From positions 372,001 through 436,000 of the forward strand of contig NZ_QKLF01000001.1 in NCBI RefSeq assembly GCF_003224335.1: a stretch of 64,000 bases of DNA, given 5' to 3'. Made by a program: the position numbers and the translations under genes. Positions 27,758 through 36,300 of this stretch are shown here, piece after piece. The DNA comes from Curtobacterium sp. MCJR17_055 (lineage in GTDB: Bacteria > Actinomycetota > Actinomycetes > Actinomycetales > Microbacteriaceae). The first letter of the stretch is position 1. Each line of letters begins with the position of its first letter. The notes under the pieces were generated by a model. The model saw nothing but the letters and a program-made list of their open reading frames with translations. It ran no database searches and was not told the origin of the DNA.

Positions 27758-28975
27758 ATGGTCAGGACGACACTCTCCGCCTCCGAGGCCCGCCGGGTGG
27801 CCCTGGCCGCGCAGGGGTTCGGCCGGCCCCGACCGGAAGCGGTCACGGCGCGCACGGTGTCGGCCGGCGCGGCACGTCTCGGCCTGCTGCAGATCGACTC
27901 CGTCAACGTCTTCGAGCGGAGCCACTACCTCCCCCTGTACGCACGCCTCGGCGCCTACGACAAGGCGGCCCTCGACCGGCTGACGCTCACCCAGCGCAGC
28001 CCGTGGATCGAGTACTGGGCGCACGAGGCGGCGTTCGTCCCGCGCGACGACCTCCGCCTGTTCCGTTGGCGCATGGACGCGTACCGGGAGCGGGACGCGA
28101 CGCGGCCGAACCGGGTCGCCGGGGTCGAACGCACCGCCCGGGTGCGCGGTGAGCTCCTCGCGCTGCTCGCGGCGCAGGGGCCGATGCCGGCGAGCGCCGT
28201 CGAGCACGAGTCGAACGTGCGCCGGGGCCCCTGGTGGGGCTGGAGCGACGTGAAGCACGGGCTGGAACAGCTCTTCCGGTGGGGCGACGTCGTCAGCGCG
28301 GGCCGTGCCGGCTTCGAGCGGGTGTACGCGCTCCCCGACCAGGTGTTGCCGGCCGGGTACTTCGCGACCGCTCCGGACCGGCAGGACGCCGTCCGGGAAC
28401 TCGTCCGACGCTCGGCCCGCGCGGTGGGCATCGGCACCCGGGCGGACCTGGCGGACCACCACCGGTTGCGCGCGGACGACACCGCGGCGGCGATCGCCGA
28501 CCTGGAGGACGCCGGCGAGCTCGTCCCGGTGTCGGTGGCGGGGTGGAAGGACCGCGCGTGGATGCACGTCGACGCACGGGTGCCGCGACGGGTCGACGCC
28601 GACGCCGTGCTCAGCCCGTTCGACCCGGTCGTCTGGTTCCGGCCGCGTGCCGAGCGGGTGTTCGGCTTCCACTACCGGATCGAGATCTACACGCCGGCAC
28701 CGAAGCGGGTGTTCGGGTACTACGTGCTCCCGGTGCTGCAGGACGAGGCGCTCGTGGGGCGCGTCGACCTGAAGAGCGACCGGCAGCGCGGGGTGCTGCA
28801 CGTCCGGACGGCCTGGCACGAGCCCGGGTCGGTGGTGGACGTCGACCGCCTGGCGGCGCTGCTCCGCCGGACAGCGGCGTGGCAGGGGCTCGGCGACGTC
28901 GAGGTCACCGACCGCGGGACGGCCGCCGCGGACCTGGCCGGCGCGCTGGGTGTCCGTCCACGACGGGACGGCTGA
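27758..28975 (+). CDS. Winged-helix DNA glycosylase of the YcaQ/AlkX family
   Basis: 405 residues. LGLLQIDSVNVFERSHYLPLYARL near residues 42-65 carries the QxD motif (Gln-Ile-Asp) used by this HTH_42 family to unhook interstrand crosslinks and remove bulky adducts. Later motifs include SPWIEYWAHEAAFVP, LSPFDPVVWFR and KRVFGYYVLPVL. Homologues act as DNA repair glycosylases, and in Streptomyces relatives as self-resistance enzymes. The gene stands alone with no biosynthetic neighbours, so general repair is the likelier role. It converges with lemA, 13 nt between stops. Confidence 0.88.
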   Translation: MVRTTLSASEARRVALAAQGFGRPRPEAVTARTVSAGAARLGLLQIDSVNVFERSHYLPLYARLGAYDKAALDRLTLTQRSPWIEYWAHEAAFVPRDDLRLFRWRMDAYRERDATRPNRVAGVERTARVRGELLALLAAQGPMPASAVEHESNVRRGPWWGWSDVKHGLEQLFRWGDVVSAGRAGFERVYALPDQVLPAGYFATAPDRQDAVRELVRRSARAVGIGTRADLADHHRLRADDTAAAIADLEDAGELVPVSVAGWKDRAWMHVDARVPRRVDADAVLSPFDPVVWFRPRAERVFGFHYRIEIYTPAPKRVFGYYVLPVLQDEALVGRVDLKSDRQRGVLHVRTAWHEPGSVVDVDRLAALLRRTAAWQGLGDVEVTDRGTAAADLAGALGVRPRRDG

Positions 28976-28988
28976 CGAACGCGACCGC

Positions 28989-29570
28989 CTAGAACTGGAC
29001 GCGCGGGGGTTCCGCGATCGCGGCGGGCTCGGCCGTCTCGAAGAACGGAGCGGGCCCGACCCCGCGGTGCTTCGCGAAGGTGGACGTGGGGAACGACTTC
29101 ACCTTGGTGTTGAGCTCGCGGACGCCGCCGTTGTAGTGCCGGCGTGCGGACTGGATCTTGTCCTCGGTGGCGACGAGCTGCGACTGGAGTTCGAGGAACC
29201 CCTGGCTCGACTGGAGCTGCGGGTAGTGCTCGGCGACCGCGAAGACGCTCTTCAGTGCCTTCTGCATGTGCCCCTCGGCGGAGGAGGCCGCGACGGCGTC
29301 CCCGGCGGAGAGCGTCTCGGTGCGGGCCCGGTCCACGGCGGAGAAGACGGACTCCTCGTGCGCGGCGTAGCCCTGCACGGTGCTCACGATCGTCGGGATC
29401 AACTCCGCACGCTGCTGCAGGTGCTCGGCGATCTCCGACCAGGCGCTGTCGACCCTTCCCTGCAGTGCGACGAGCGACTTGTGACTGACCCAGAGCCAGA
29501 TCCCGATCACCACGAGGACGACGACCACCACGCCGACCACGATGAGTGCCGTGATGAGTCCGGTGTCCAT
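28989..29570 (-). CDS. lemA: LemA family protein
   Basis: 193 residues: an N-terminal membrane helix (about 5-30, very Val-rich), then a helical outside bundle containing RVDSAWSEIAEHLQQRAELIP and HYNGGVRELNTKVKSFPTS, both standard in LemA. The usual ending with Pro and Phe (APFFET, PPRVQF) is present. GAGGAG lies 9 nt before ATG 29570. LemA proteins are membrane-anchored, often with TPM-domain partners; none is adjacent here. Function is unknown. Confidence 0.93.
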   Translation of the reverse strand: MDTGLITALIVVGVVVVVLVVIGIWLWVSHKSLVALQGRVDSAWSEIAEHLQQRAELIPTIVSTVQGYAAHEESVFSAVDRARTETLSAGDAVAASSAEGHMQKALKSVFAVAEHYPQLQSSQGFLELQSQLVATEDKIQSARRHYNGGVRELNTKVKSFPTSTFAKHRGVGPAPFFETAEPAAIAEPPRVQF

Positions 29571-29793
29571 TCGGTCGTGCTCCTCTGCGCGTCGGGCCGC
29601 GGTCGTGCCGGACCACCAGGGTCCGTCGGGCGGACCAGGGAGGTCCTCGACGATCTTACCGAGCAGGTCGGAGCGCCCTCACCGGGGGAGGATCTTCACG
29701 GCCGATTCCCGAGTGCCGCACACCCTGCTCGCGGACCACGCCCGGCTCGGGCGACGATCGGCGCAGAACCGGCCGGATCGTCCGCGCGGGGTG

Positions 29794-29822
29794 TTGACCC
29801 GGGGCGCCTGATCACGTGGGAT
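29794..29822 (+). promoter_or_regulatory. Possible promoter of the Ig-like membrane protein gene
   Basis: TTGACC, a 17-nt gap, then TGGGAT. The -35 is good and the -10 weak. Transcription would start about 29829, next to the second ATG of the gene (29830). Confidence 0.4.
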
Positions 29823-32172
29823 GGAGGGGATGGACACGGCAGGGGGCGACGTGGGACACCGGGGCGCGAGGGGCGGTACCCGGGCTCGGCGATCCCGGAG
29901 CCGTGGCACGGTCGCCCGCCTGCTCCTCGCCGCGGCCGGTCTCGTCCTGGTACCCCTCGTGCTGGTCCCGCTCGACGCCGTACCGGTGGCCGCCGTCCCC
30001 TCCACCCTGCCCGGTGCCGGCACGACCGCGCCGCCGACCGAGCCACCCACGTTCGCGAACCCGGTCCCGGCGCCCGCCGCACCGAGCCCGTCACCGAGCC
30101 GGACACCCGTGGCGCCGCCGTCGGGCGGCACCCCGACGGCGCCGACCATCGCCGACCCCGGGGACCTCACGACCGACCTCGCGCGCTTCTCCGGCCGTGC
30201 CGCCCCGGGTCACGGTGTCCGCGTCGCCGACCCCGCCGTCCCGTCCGCCTCGGTGTGCCGGACGACCGCCAGGGCCGACGGCACCTGGTCGTGCGTGGGC
30301 ACCGTGCACTCGGGACCGGCGCAGGTCTTCACCGTCCTCGACACGACCACCTCGTCCCTCCCGAGCGCCGACGCCGCTCCGTCGGACGTGATCGTCCCAC
30401 CGGTCGTCACCACCCGGCGACCGACCGCCGGGGCCGTCACGGGCACCGGCCGACCAGGCGCGACCGTGACGGTCACGCGGGCCGGCAGCACGGCCGTGCG
30501 CACCGCGGTCGTCGGGCCCGCCGGCACCTGGCACGTCTCCTGGGCCGTCGGTCCCGGTGCGCCCGCAGACGGCCCGTCCACCGTGACGGCGACGCAGACC
30601 GCGAGCACGGCCGACGGGTACCGCTCCGACCTCCGGAGCGCGGTCTCGCCGCCGAGCAGCATCACGATCGACCGGACGGCCCCGGCCGCTCCCCGCATCG
30701 GCACCCCGTCGGCATCCGCGGTCGTCGGCGCACGCTCGGTCCGCATCGCCGGCACCGCGGAGCCCGGGACCATCGTGACCGCCTACGTCGACGACGTCGC
30801 GGTGTGCCGGGCGGAGGTCACGGCGTCGGGGACGTGGTCGTGCCGCGTCGCCGACGTGCTCCGTGGCGGCGCCCACCGCATCAGCGCGGGGGCGCAGGAC
30901 GTCGCGGGCAACACCTCCCGGGCGGCGCCCGCGGTCCCGGTCCGCGTGAGCGGGCCGTCGGCCGCCGGGCCGTCGCCCACCGACGGGTCCGGATCGGACC
31001 CGGGCGCCGACCGCCCCTCCTCCGGCAGCGGCGCCGTGGCCCCGACGCCCCGGCCCGGCCGAGGACAGCAGTCCGACCCCGAGGACGGACCCGGTGGCGG
31101 ACCGGGGAGCCCCGCCGACGGCCCACCCTCCGCGGGCGTGCCCGGCGGTGGCACCGACGGCCGACCCGACGGAAGGCCGGACTGGTCCGGCCCAGCAGGT
31201 GACTGGACGGTCGCCACGGCGTACGACCACGCGGTCCCCACGATCCAGTCCTCGTTCTCCTGGCGCACGCTCGCGATCGCGGTCGGCGTCGCCGCCGCGT
31301 TCCTGCTCCTGGTGGCCGGACCGGTGCGGGTCCTCGCCGGCGCCCTCCGCGGGCGACTGCCGCGTCCCGCTTCCCGCTTCACGGGCCGCAACCGGCCCCG
31401 GTCCGAGCGCACACGCGGTGACGACGCACTGCCGGCCTGGGTCTCGATCGCGGTCGGCACGACGCTCGCCGCGGTGTCCACGCTGCTGGGCACCGGGATC
31501 GCCCTCGAGGCTCGCTACGTCCGACTCGCCCTGGCCGTCCTCGCCGGCGTCGTCGTGCTCACGGCCGGTGTCGTGCTCGCGACGCGGTGGGCTGCTGGTG
31601 AGGATCGACGAGCCGTCACCTTCCGGGTCTCACCCGGTCTCGTGCTCGCGGCGGTCGTCGCGAGCGGCCTCACCCGCACCGCGGACCTCTCCCCCGCCCT
31701 CGTCGTCGGCGTCCTCCTGGTACCCGTCGGCCGCACCGACGTGGACACCGCCGCCATGCGACTCGGGAACGGTGTCGCGGCCTGTGCGCGGAGCGCCACG
31801 TGGCGGTCGGTGACCCTGCTCGTCCTCGCGGCCGTCGGATGGGTCGTGCACAGTGTGACGGCCGGGTCCGGGTTCACCGCCTCGCTCGTGTCCGAGTTCG
31901 CCAGCACGCTCTGCGTCGGCGGCCTCGGCGCACTCGTCGTGACGCTCCTGCCGCTCCGGGGGTCGGCAGGAGCAGCCCTCGCCGCCGTGTCCCGTCCGCG
32001 GTACGGCGCCCTCGAGGCCGTCGCCGTCGGTCTGGCCGCGGCGGTCTACTCCGGCCCGACCGGGACGCACCTGCCGCTCGTCGCCTGGGCCTCCGCGGTC
32101 GCGGTGGTGGTCGCCCTCGCGGCAGCCGTCCTGCTCTGGCCCCGGCTCCGCGGAGGTGCCTCCGCGTCCTGA
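29821..32172 (+). CDS. Large Ig-like-domain protein with C-terminal multi-pass membrane region
   Basis: 783 residues from ATG 29821; ATG 29830 is equally possible and fits the promoter better. A basic N-terminus and a helix (about 34-60) form a signal or anchor. A Pro/Ala/Thr linker leads to three Ig-like repeats (about 110-180, 200-270, 290-380), each with a cargo-type ending such as DGTWSCVGT, AGTWHVSWA and SGTWSCRVA (Big-type fold). A disordered Gly/Pro/Asp region (380-460) precedes about nine membrane helices (470-780). Two Ig repeats have paired cysteines. The topology suggests surface-exposed Ig domains. I do not recognise a function. Confidence 0.85.
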   Translation: MEGMDTAGGDVGHRGARGGTRARRSRSRGTVARLLLAAAGLVLVPLVLVPLDAVPVAAVPSTLPGAGTTAPPTEPPTFANPVPAPAAPSPSPSRTPVAPPSGGTPTAPTIADPGDLTTDLARFSGRAAPGHGVRVADPAVPSASVCRTTARADGTWSCVGTVHSGPAQVFTVLDTTTSSLPSADAAPSDVIVPPVVTTRRPTAGAVTGTGRPGATVTVTRAGSTAVRTAVVGPAGTWHVSWAVGPGAPADGPSTVTATQTASTADGYRSDLRSAVSPPSSITIDRTAPAAPRIGTPSASAVVGARSVRIAGTAEPGTIVTAYVDDVAVCRAEVTASGTWSCRVADVLRGGAHRISAGAQDVAGNTSRAAPAVPVRVSGPSAAGPSPTDGSGSDPGADRPSSGSGAVAPTPRPGRGQQSDPEDGPGGGPGSPADGPPSAGVPGGGTDGRPDGRPDWSGPAGDWTVATAYDHAVPTIQSSFSWRTLAIAVGVAAAFLLLVAGPVRVLAGALRGRLPRPASRFTGRNRPRSERTRGDDALPAWVSIAVGTTLAAVSTLLGTGIALEARYVRLALAVLAGVVVLTAGVVLATRWAAGEDRRAVTFRVSPGLVLAAVVASGLTRTADLSPALVVGVLLVPVGRTDVDTAAMRLGNGVAACARSATWRSVTLLVLAAVGWVVHSVTAGSGFTASLVSEFASTLCVGGLGALVVTLLPLRGSAGAALAAVSRPRYGALEAVAVGLAAAVYSGPTGTHLPLVAWASAVAVVVALAAAVLLWPRLRGGASAS

Positions 32173-32472
32173 CCGGTTCCGTGGCGGCGGCGGCGGGCGC
32201 GCACCGGATGCGCGCCGGCGGGGAGGCCCGCATGCACCGCACGGAGCGGCGACCGGTCCGACAGCGACCGGCACACGTCGGCCGGGAGGCTCGCACACGC
32301 CTCATGGACCGGGCACCGGTCCGACAATGACCGGCACGGCGTCGGCCGGGAAGCCCACCACGCGCAGTCCGCTCACTTGTCCGGCGGGCGGAGACCGAGC
32401 CTCCAGAACGGGACGACGTGTCCCGGTCGTAGACGCCAGGTGGTTCCGGCGCCGGCTGCCGGATCCCCTCGG
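32173..32472. repeat. Intergenic region with three imperfect 63-64 bp repeats
   Basis: Between the Ig-like gene and thrE (convergent) no gene is seen. GGGAGGC or GGGAAGC occurs at 32221, 32284 and 32348, spaced 63 and 64 bp. The last two units share ACCGGTCCGACA, GACCGGCAC and CGTCGGCCGGGA; the first is more diverged. The rest holds no clear hairpin with a T-tract. Confidence 0.7.
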
Positions 32473-33795
32473 TCAGTGGGTCGGCGCGGACCGGGCGAAC
32501 AGCCCGGGCAGCAGCCCGCCGATCTTCGTCCCGACGCAGAGGCTGACGAAGGTCGCGAGCGGTGTCGCGAGCGCGGCGGCGTCGAACGTCGCGACCGCGA
32601 CCAGCCCGACCGTGCCGGGCACGAGCAGCAGGAACGCCGGCCGGAACGACACGGTCGCCGGCACCACCGGCACGATGCGTTCGAGGACACGCGTCGCGAC
32701 GAACAGCAGCGCCGCGGCGAGGCCCGTCGCGACGACGCTGCCGCTGAGCGGCGTGAGCAACGACACGACGGCGTAGGCGGTGACCATGACGACGACCGAC
32801 GCCGCCGTCAGGCGCCACCCGGATCCGAAGACGAGGCTGATGCCGGTCGCGAGGACCACCACGGCGACCCACGACGCCCAGAGCGCCGGGACGGCCTCCC
32901 AGCCGGGTCGGTCGGTGCCGATGCCCGCGACCTCGCCGACGAGTGCCGCCGAGGTCGGGTCGATGCGGAGGCCGGTCACCGTGCTCCCCGCCGCGATCCC
33001 GGCGGCCATGAAGCCGAGCATGATGAGTCCCTGCATGAGACGAGCCGACCCCGTGACGATGTCGGCGGCGGTGAGTTCGAGCAGGGCGTTCGTGATGAGT
33101 GCTCCGGGCACGAACACCGCGACCGGCGCGCACACGGCGTACAGCGGGACGTGGTCGAAGCCCGTGCCAGCGGCGACGAGTCCGACGACGGCGGTCGAGC
33201 AGAAGGCCGCGAGGAACGGCACGACGGCCACGGCCTCACGGAAGCGCCGGAGCAGCAGGCCGATGACCCCGACGAGCGCCCCGACCACCAGCGCGAGGAG
33301 GACCGCCCACCACGGGCACCGGAACACGACCGCGAGCCCGGCGGAGGTCAGTGCATTGCCGAGCACCCACGGCAGCGGGGCCGGTGGTCGCGTGCCCTGG
33401 CGGATGCTCCGGACCCGGGCGGGGATCTCGGCGAGGGCGATCGCGCCGCGCTCCAGACCGAGCACCAGGCGGTTGGCGCGGGCGGACTGGCGGAACGAGA
33501 GCTCGATGCCCTCGGCGTTGACGATCGTCGCGGCGCCCGTCGCGGTCTCGCTGACGATGACGAGCGCGGGCAGCACCCCGATGGCGAGGCCGTTGCCGAC
33601 ACCCGCTGCGTCGCGGGCCTTCTCGAGCGCTGAGCGGACGTCGGTGACCGAGCTGCCGGCGTCGAGGAGCAGTGCGCCGAGCGTGCCGAGCAGCATGCCG
33701 ACGGGGACCGTCTCGCCGTCGATGACCTCGACGTGGGCCTCGGGGCGCCGGAGCGCGTCCCGAAGGTTCGTCAGCGCGCTCCCGATCCCGACCAC
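32473..33795 (-). CDS. thrE: Threonine/serine exporter, ThrE family
   Basis: 440 residues from GTG 33795, which lies 6 nt after TACGCT. The N-terminal domain (DUF1212) has GTLGALLLDAGSSVTDVRSA and the ThrE-type amphipathic segment SETATGAATIVNAEG; about ten membrane helices follow, including the DUF3815-like C-terminal half. Corynebacterial ThrE exports threonine and serine. Length is slightly short of the 489-residue prototype because of a shorter N-terminus. Transcription runs away from the tRNA array, whose repeats end about 32 nt upstream of the -10. Confidence 0.9.
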   Translation of the reverse strand: MVGIGSALTNLRDALRRPEAHVEVIDGETVPVGMLLGTLGALLLDAGSSVTDVRSALEKARDAAGVGNGLAIGVLPALVIVSETATGAATIVNAEGIELSFRQSARANRLVLGLERGAIALAEIPARVRSIRQGTRPPAPLPWVLGNALTSAGLAVVFRCPWWAVLLALVVGALVGVIGLLLRRFREAVAVVPFLAAFCSTAVVGLVAAGTGFDHVPLYAVCAPVAVFVPGALITNALLELTAADIVTGSARLMQGLIMLGFMAAGIAAGSTVTGLRIDPTSAALVGEVAGIGTDRPGWEAVPALWASWVAVVVLATGISLVFGSGWRLTAASVVVMVTAYAVVSLLTPLSGSVVATGLAAALLFVATRVLERIVPVVPATVSFRPAFLLLVPGTVGLVAVATFDAAALATPLATFVSLCVGTKIGGLLPGLFARSAPTH

Positions 33796-33801
33796 CTGGT
33801 C

Positions 33802-33807
33802 AGCGTA
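33802..33807 (-). promoter_or_regulatory. -10 box of thrE
   Basis: TACGCT on the minus strand, 6 nt before GTG 33795. It decides the start codon, because no ribosome-binding site is seen. Confidence 0.5.
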
Positions 33808-33839
33808 ACGAGTACGGCGGGCGTGCCGTCCGGTCTCCG

Positions 33840-34031
33840 TACCCCCGGAGGGACTCGAACCCTCATCTCGGCGATGTTGAGTCGGATGCCCGTCCGGTCT
33901 CCGTACCCCCGGAGGGACTCGAACCCTCATCTCGGCGATGTTGCGTCGGATGCCCGTCCGATCTCCGTACCCCCGGAGGGACTCGAACCCTCATCTCGGC
34001 GATGTTGAGTCGGATGCCCGTCCGATCTCCG
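33840..34031 (-). repeat. Three tandem 64-bp copies of the tRNA 3' half
   Basis: The period is exactly 64: the GTACCCCCGG of each copy begins at 33839, 33903 and 33967, and of the intact tRNA at 34031. Each copy matches the tRNA from about the anticodon stem to the 3' end plus about 11 nt of downstream DNA. The 5' half (acceptor strand and most of the D-arm) is absent, so no copy can fold as a tRNA. All three have T-stem GAGGG/CCCTC where the tRNA has GTGGG/CCCAC, so pairing is kept. The anticodon segment reads CTCAACA or CGCAACA instead of CTTAAAA. Confidence 0.93.
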
Positions 34032-34105
34032 TACCCCCGGTGGGACTCGAACCCACAACTCGGCGATTTTAAGTCGCATGCCTCTACCGATTGGGCCACG
34101 GGGGC
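34032..34105 (-). tRNA. tRNA with UAA anticodon (Leu by codon), 74 nt
   Basis: Reads GCCCCCG (acceptor), D-arm GCC...GGC with the AATCGGTAGA-type loop, anticodon stem around loop CTTAAAA (anticodon TAA), a 5-nt variable region GAGTT, T-arm GTGGG-TTCGAGT-CCCAC and CGGGGGT plus A73. Acceptor pairs are complete, with G1-U72. No CCA is encoded. The anticodon reads UUA leucine codons, yet bacterial tRNA-Leu normally has a long variable arm, which is missing here. A TAGGCT box (34130-34137) lies about 25 nt upstream. Confidence 0.88.
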
Positions 34106-34149
34106 GCACGGCGACGGGCGGCCGCGCCGGGACAGCCTACCGACGCCGG

Positions 34150-34178
34150 AGGGCGGCCACCCGTCGGGTGGCCGCCCT
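34150..34178 (-). terminator. NDH-2 terminator upstream of the tRNA
   Basis: A perfect 13-bp stem (34150-34162 with 34166-34178, arm AGGGCGGCCACCC) with a 3-nt loop, 22 nt after the ndh stop. Confidence 0.8.
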
Positions 34179-34200
34179 CTCGACAGCGGGTGTGCGCTGC

Positions 34201-35673
34201 CTACTCGGTCTTGGCGGACTCGCCGGCGCCGACGGGCTCGGCGGCCTTCGAGACGTCCTCGGCGGGCGTGGCGTACGCGGGACCGGCAGCGCCGGCGGGC
34301 TGGCCCTCGGCCGGGGACTCGGCTTCCGGAGCAGCCTCGACGGCCGGCTTCGGACGGGAGGCCCACGCCTCGAACGCGGCGCGGGGCGTCTCGCGGTCGT
34401 CGAGCGACACAATGTCGCGACCGAGGAAGAAGCCGGAGACCCAGTCACCGACGACGCGGATCTTGCGCTCCCACGACGGCATGGCCAGACCGTGGTAGCC
34501 GCGGTGGGCACCCCAGGCCAGGAAGCCCTTCATCGCGAACTTGCCGGACTGGAAGACACCGATGCCGAGACCGAGGCCGGCGACGGCACCGAGGTTCTCG
34601 TGCTTGTAGTCGACGGTGGCTTCGCCGCGCAGGGTCGCGACGAGGTTCTTCGCGAGCTGCTTGGCCTGACGGACCGCGTGCTGGGCGTTCGGCACGCACA
34701 TGCCGCCGACGCCACCACCGGTGAGGTCCGGGACGGCCGCGACGTCACCGCAGGCCCAGGCGTCGGCGATGACCGTGCCCTCGTCGACGATGCGGAGGTC
34801 GGGCTGCACCGTGATGCGGCCGCGGGGCTCGAGCGGGAAGTCGGTACCCTTGACCATCGGGTTCGCCATGACGCCGGCGGTCCAGATGATCAGGTCGGAC
34901 TCGATGACCTCGATCGACTCGTCCTTGGCCTTGAGCTGGCAGACGCCACCGACGGCCGAGGCGAGCTGCGTCTCGAGGTGCACGGTGGCCCCGCGCTCGG
35001 CGAGGTTCTTGAGCACCCAGTGCGAGGTCTCGAGCGAGACCTCGGGCATGATGCGGCCCATCGCCTCGACGAGGTGGAAGTGCGTGTCCTCGAAGGCGAT
35101 CTGCGGGTAGCTGCTGAGCAGGTCCGAGACGAAGGAGCGGAGTTCGGCGAAGACCTCGATACCGGCGAAGCCACCACCGACGACGACTACCGTGAGCAGA
35201 CGCTGCCGCTCGGGGCCGGCCGGCAGGTTCGCTGCCTTGGCGAAGTTGGTGAGGATCTTGTCGCGGATCGCCGCGGCCTCTTCGATGGTCTTCAGGCCGA
35301 TGGCCTCGTCCGCGACGCCCGGGATCGGGAAGGTGCGCGAGACGGCGCCGGCGGTCATGACGATCTGGTCGTACGACTCCTGCCACGGCTCACCGACCGC
35401 GGGGGTGATGGTCGCGGTCTTGTTCGCGTGGTCGACCCCGGTGACCTTCGCGGTGACGACGCGGGTCGACTTGAGGTGGCGGCGGTGCGAGACCACGGCG
35501 TGACGCGGCTCGATCGACCCGGCGGCGACCTCGGGGAGGAACGGCTGGTACGTCATGTACGGCAGCGGGTCCACCATGACGACGTCGGCTTCGCCGTTGC
35601 GAAGGTGCTTCTCGAGCTTCCATGCGGTGTAGAAGCCGGCGTAGCCGCCGCCGACGACGAGGATCTTGGGCAC
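34201..35673 (-). CDS. ndh: Type II NADH dehydrogenase (NDH-2)
   Basis: 490 residues from GTG 35673, with AAGGAG about 10 nt upstream. Two dinucleotide-binding folds are seen: FAD motif ILVVGGGYAGFYTA at residue 3 and NADH motif VVVVGGGFAGIEVFAEL near 165; AWACGDVAAVPD is the second FAD contact. It oxidises NADH at the inner membrane and passes electrons to menaquinone without pumping protons. The last 75 residues are an Ala/Pro/Glu-rich tail (VEAAPEAESPAEGQPAG) not found in compact NDH-2s and likely disordered. Confidence 0.94.
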   Translation of the reverse strand: MPKILVVGGGYAGFYTAWKLEKHLRNGEADVVMVDPLPYMTYQPFLPEVAAGSIEPRHAVVSHRRHLKSTRVVTAKVTGVDHANKTATITPAVGEPWQESYDQIVMTAGAVSRTFPIPGVADEAIGLKTIEEAAAIRDKILTNFAKAANLPAGPERQRLLTVVVVGGGFAGIEVFAELRSFVSDLLSSYPQIAFEDTHFHLVEAMGRIMPEVSLETSHWVLKNLAERGATVHLETQLASAVGGVCQLKAKDESIEVIESDLIIWTAGVMANPMVKGTDFPLEPRGRITVQPDLRIVDEGTVIADAWACGDVAAVPDLTGGGVGGMCVPNAQHAVRQAKQLAKNLVATLRGEATVDYKHENLGAVAGLGLGIGVFQSGKFAMKGFLAWGAHRGYHGLAMPSWERKIRVVGDWVSGFFLGRDIVSLDDRETPRAAFEAWASRPKPAVEAAPEAESPAEGQPAGAAGPAYATPAEDVSKAAEPVGAGESAKTE

Positions 35674-35716
35674 GGTTGGTGATCTCCTTGGGGTGGTTGG
35701 ACTGCTGGGCGGCTGG

Positions 35717-36265
35717 TCAGGACTCGCCGCCACCCACCCCGACTCCGGCGTCTGCATCCTCATCATAGGCCCGGCATTCGCACCGGGACGGCGACCAGTC
35801 CGCGCGCTCCAGCGCGAGGTCTCCGATGGGGTTGACGCCGGGTCCGGCGGCGAGGGCGTGCCCGACGAGCGCGTGCAGGCACTTCACGCGGGTGGGCATG
35901 CCACCGGCGCTGATGCCCGCGATCTCCTCGACGTGCTCGATCGACTCACGGTCGTCGAGGTACGCCTGGTGCGCGTGGCGGTACTGCTCAGCGGTGTCCG
36001 CGTCCTCGAGGAGGGCGGCCAGCTCGGGCATGACCTGGTTCGCCTCGAGGGTGCTGACCGCTGCGGTGGCTGCCGGGTGGCAGAGGTAGTAGAGCGTCGG
36101 GAACGGGGTGCCGTTGCCGAGGCGGGGCTTCGTGGACACGACCGTCGGGTTGCCGCAGACGCAGCGAGCAGCGATGCCGATCACGTCACGGGCGGGGCGT
36201 CCGAGCTGGGCGGTCACCACCTGCACGTCGTGCGCGGTCGGCGGGTCGAACGGAGGGGTCGTCAC
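35717..36265 (-). CDS. DUF501 domain protein
   Basis: 182 residues from GTG 36265 (another GTG two codons upstream). Conserved features: IGIAARCVCGNPTVVSTKPR, FPTLYYLCHPAA, and the C-terminal RVKCLHALVGHALA and GVNPIGDLAL, all typical of DUF501. Several cysteines could bind metal. The gene follows ftsB by 35 nt, the usual actinobacterial neighbour. Function unknown. Confidence 0.9.
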   Translation of the reverse strand: MTTPPFDPPTAHDVQVVTAQLGRPARDVIGIAARCVCGNPTVVSTKPRLGNGTPFPTLYYLCHPAATAAVSTLEANQVMPELAALLEDADTAEQYRHAHQAYLDDRESIEHVEEIAGISAGGMPTRVKCLHALVGHALAAGPGVNPIGDLALERADWSPSRCECRAYDEDADAGVGVGGGES

Positions 36266-36300
36266 GGGCACGTGAGCCTACCCGACTCCGCGCGTCGGCC

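Noticed and set aside
33839..34105. The 64-bp direct repeats as a CRISPR array
   Set aside because: The repeats are contiguous with no unique spacers, derive from a tRNA 3' half, and no cas gene is in the window.
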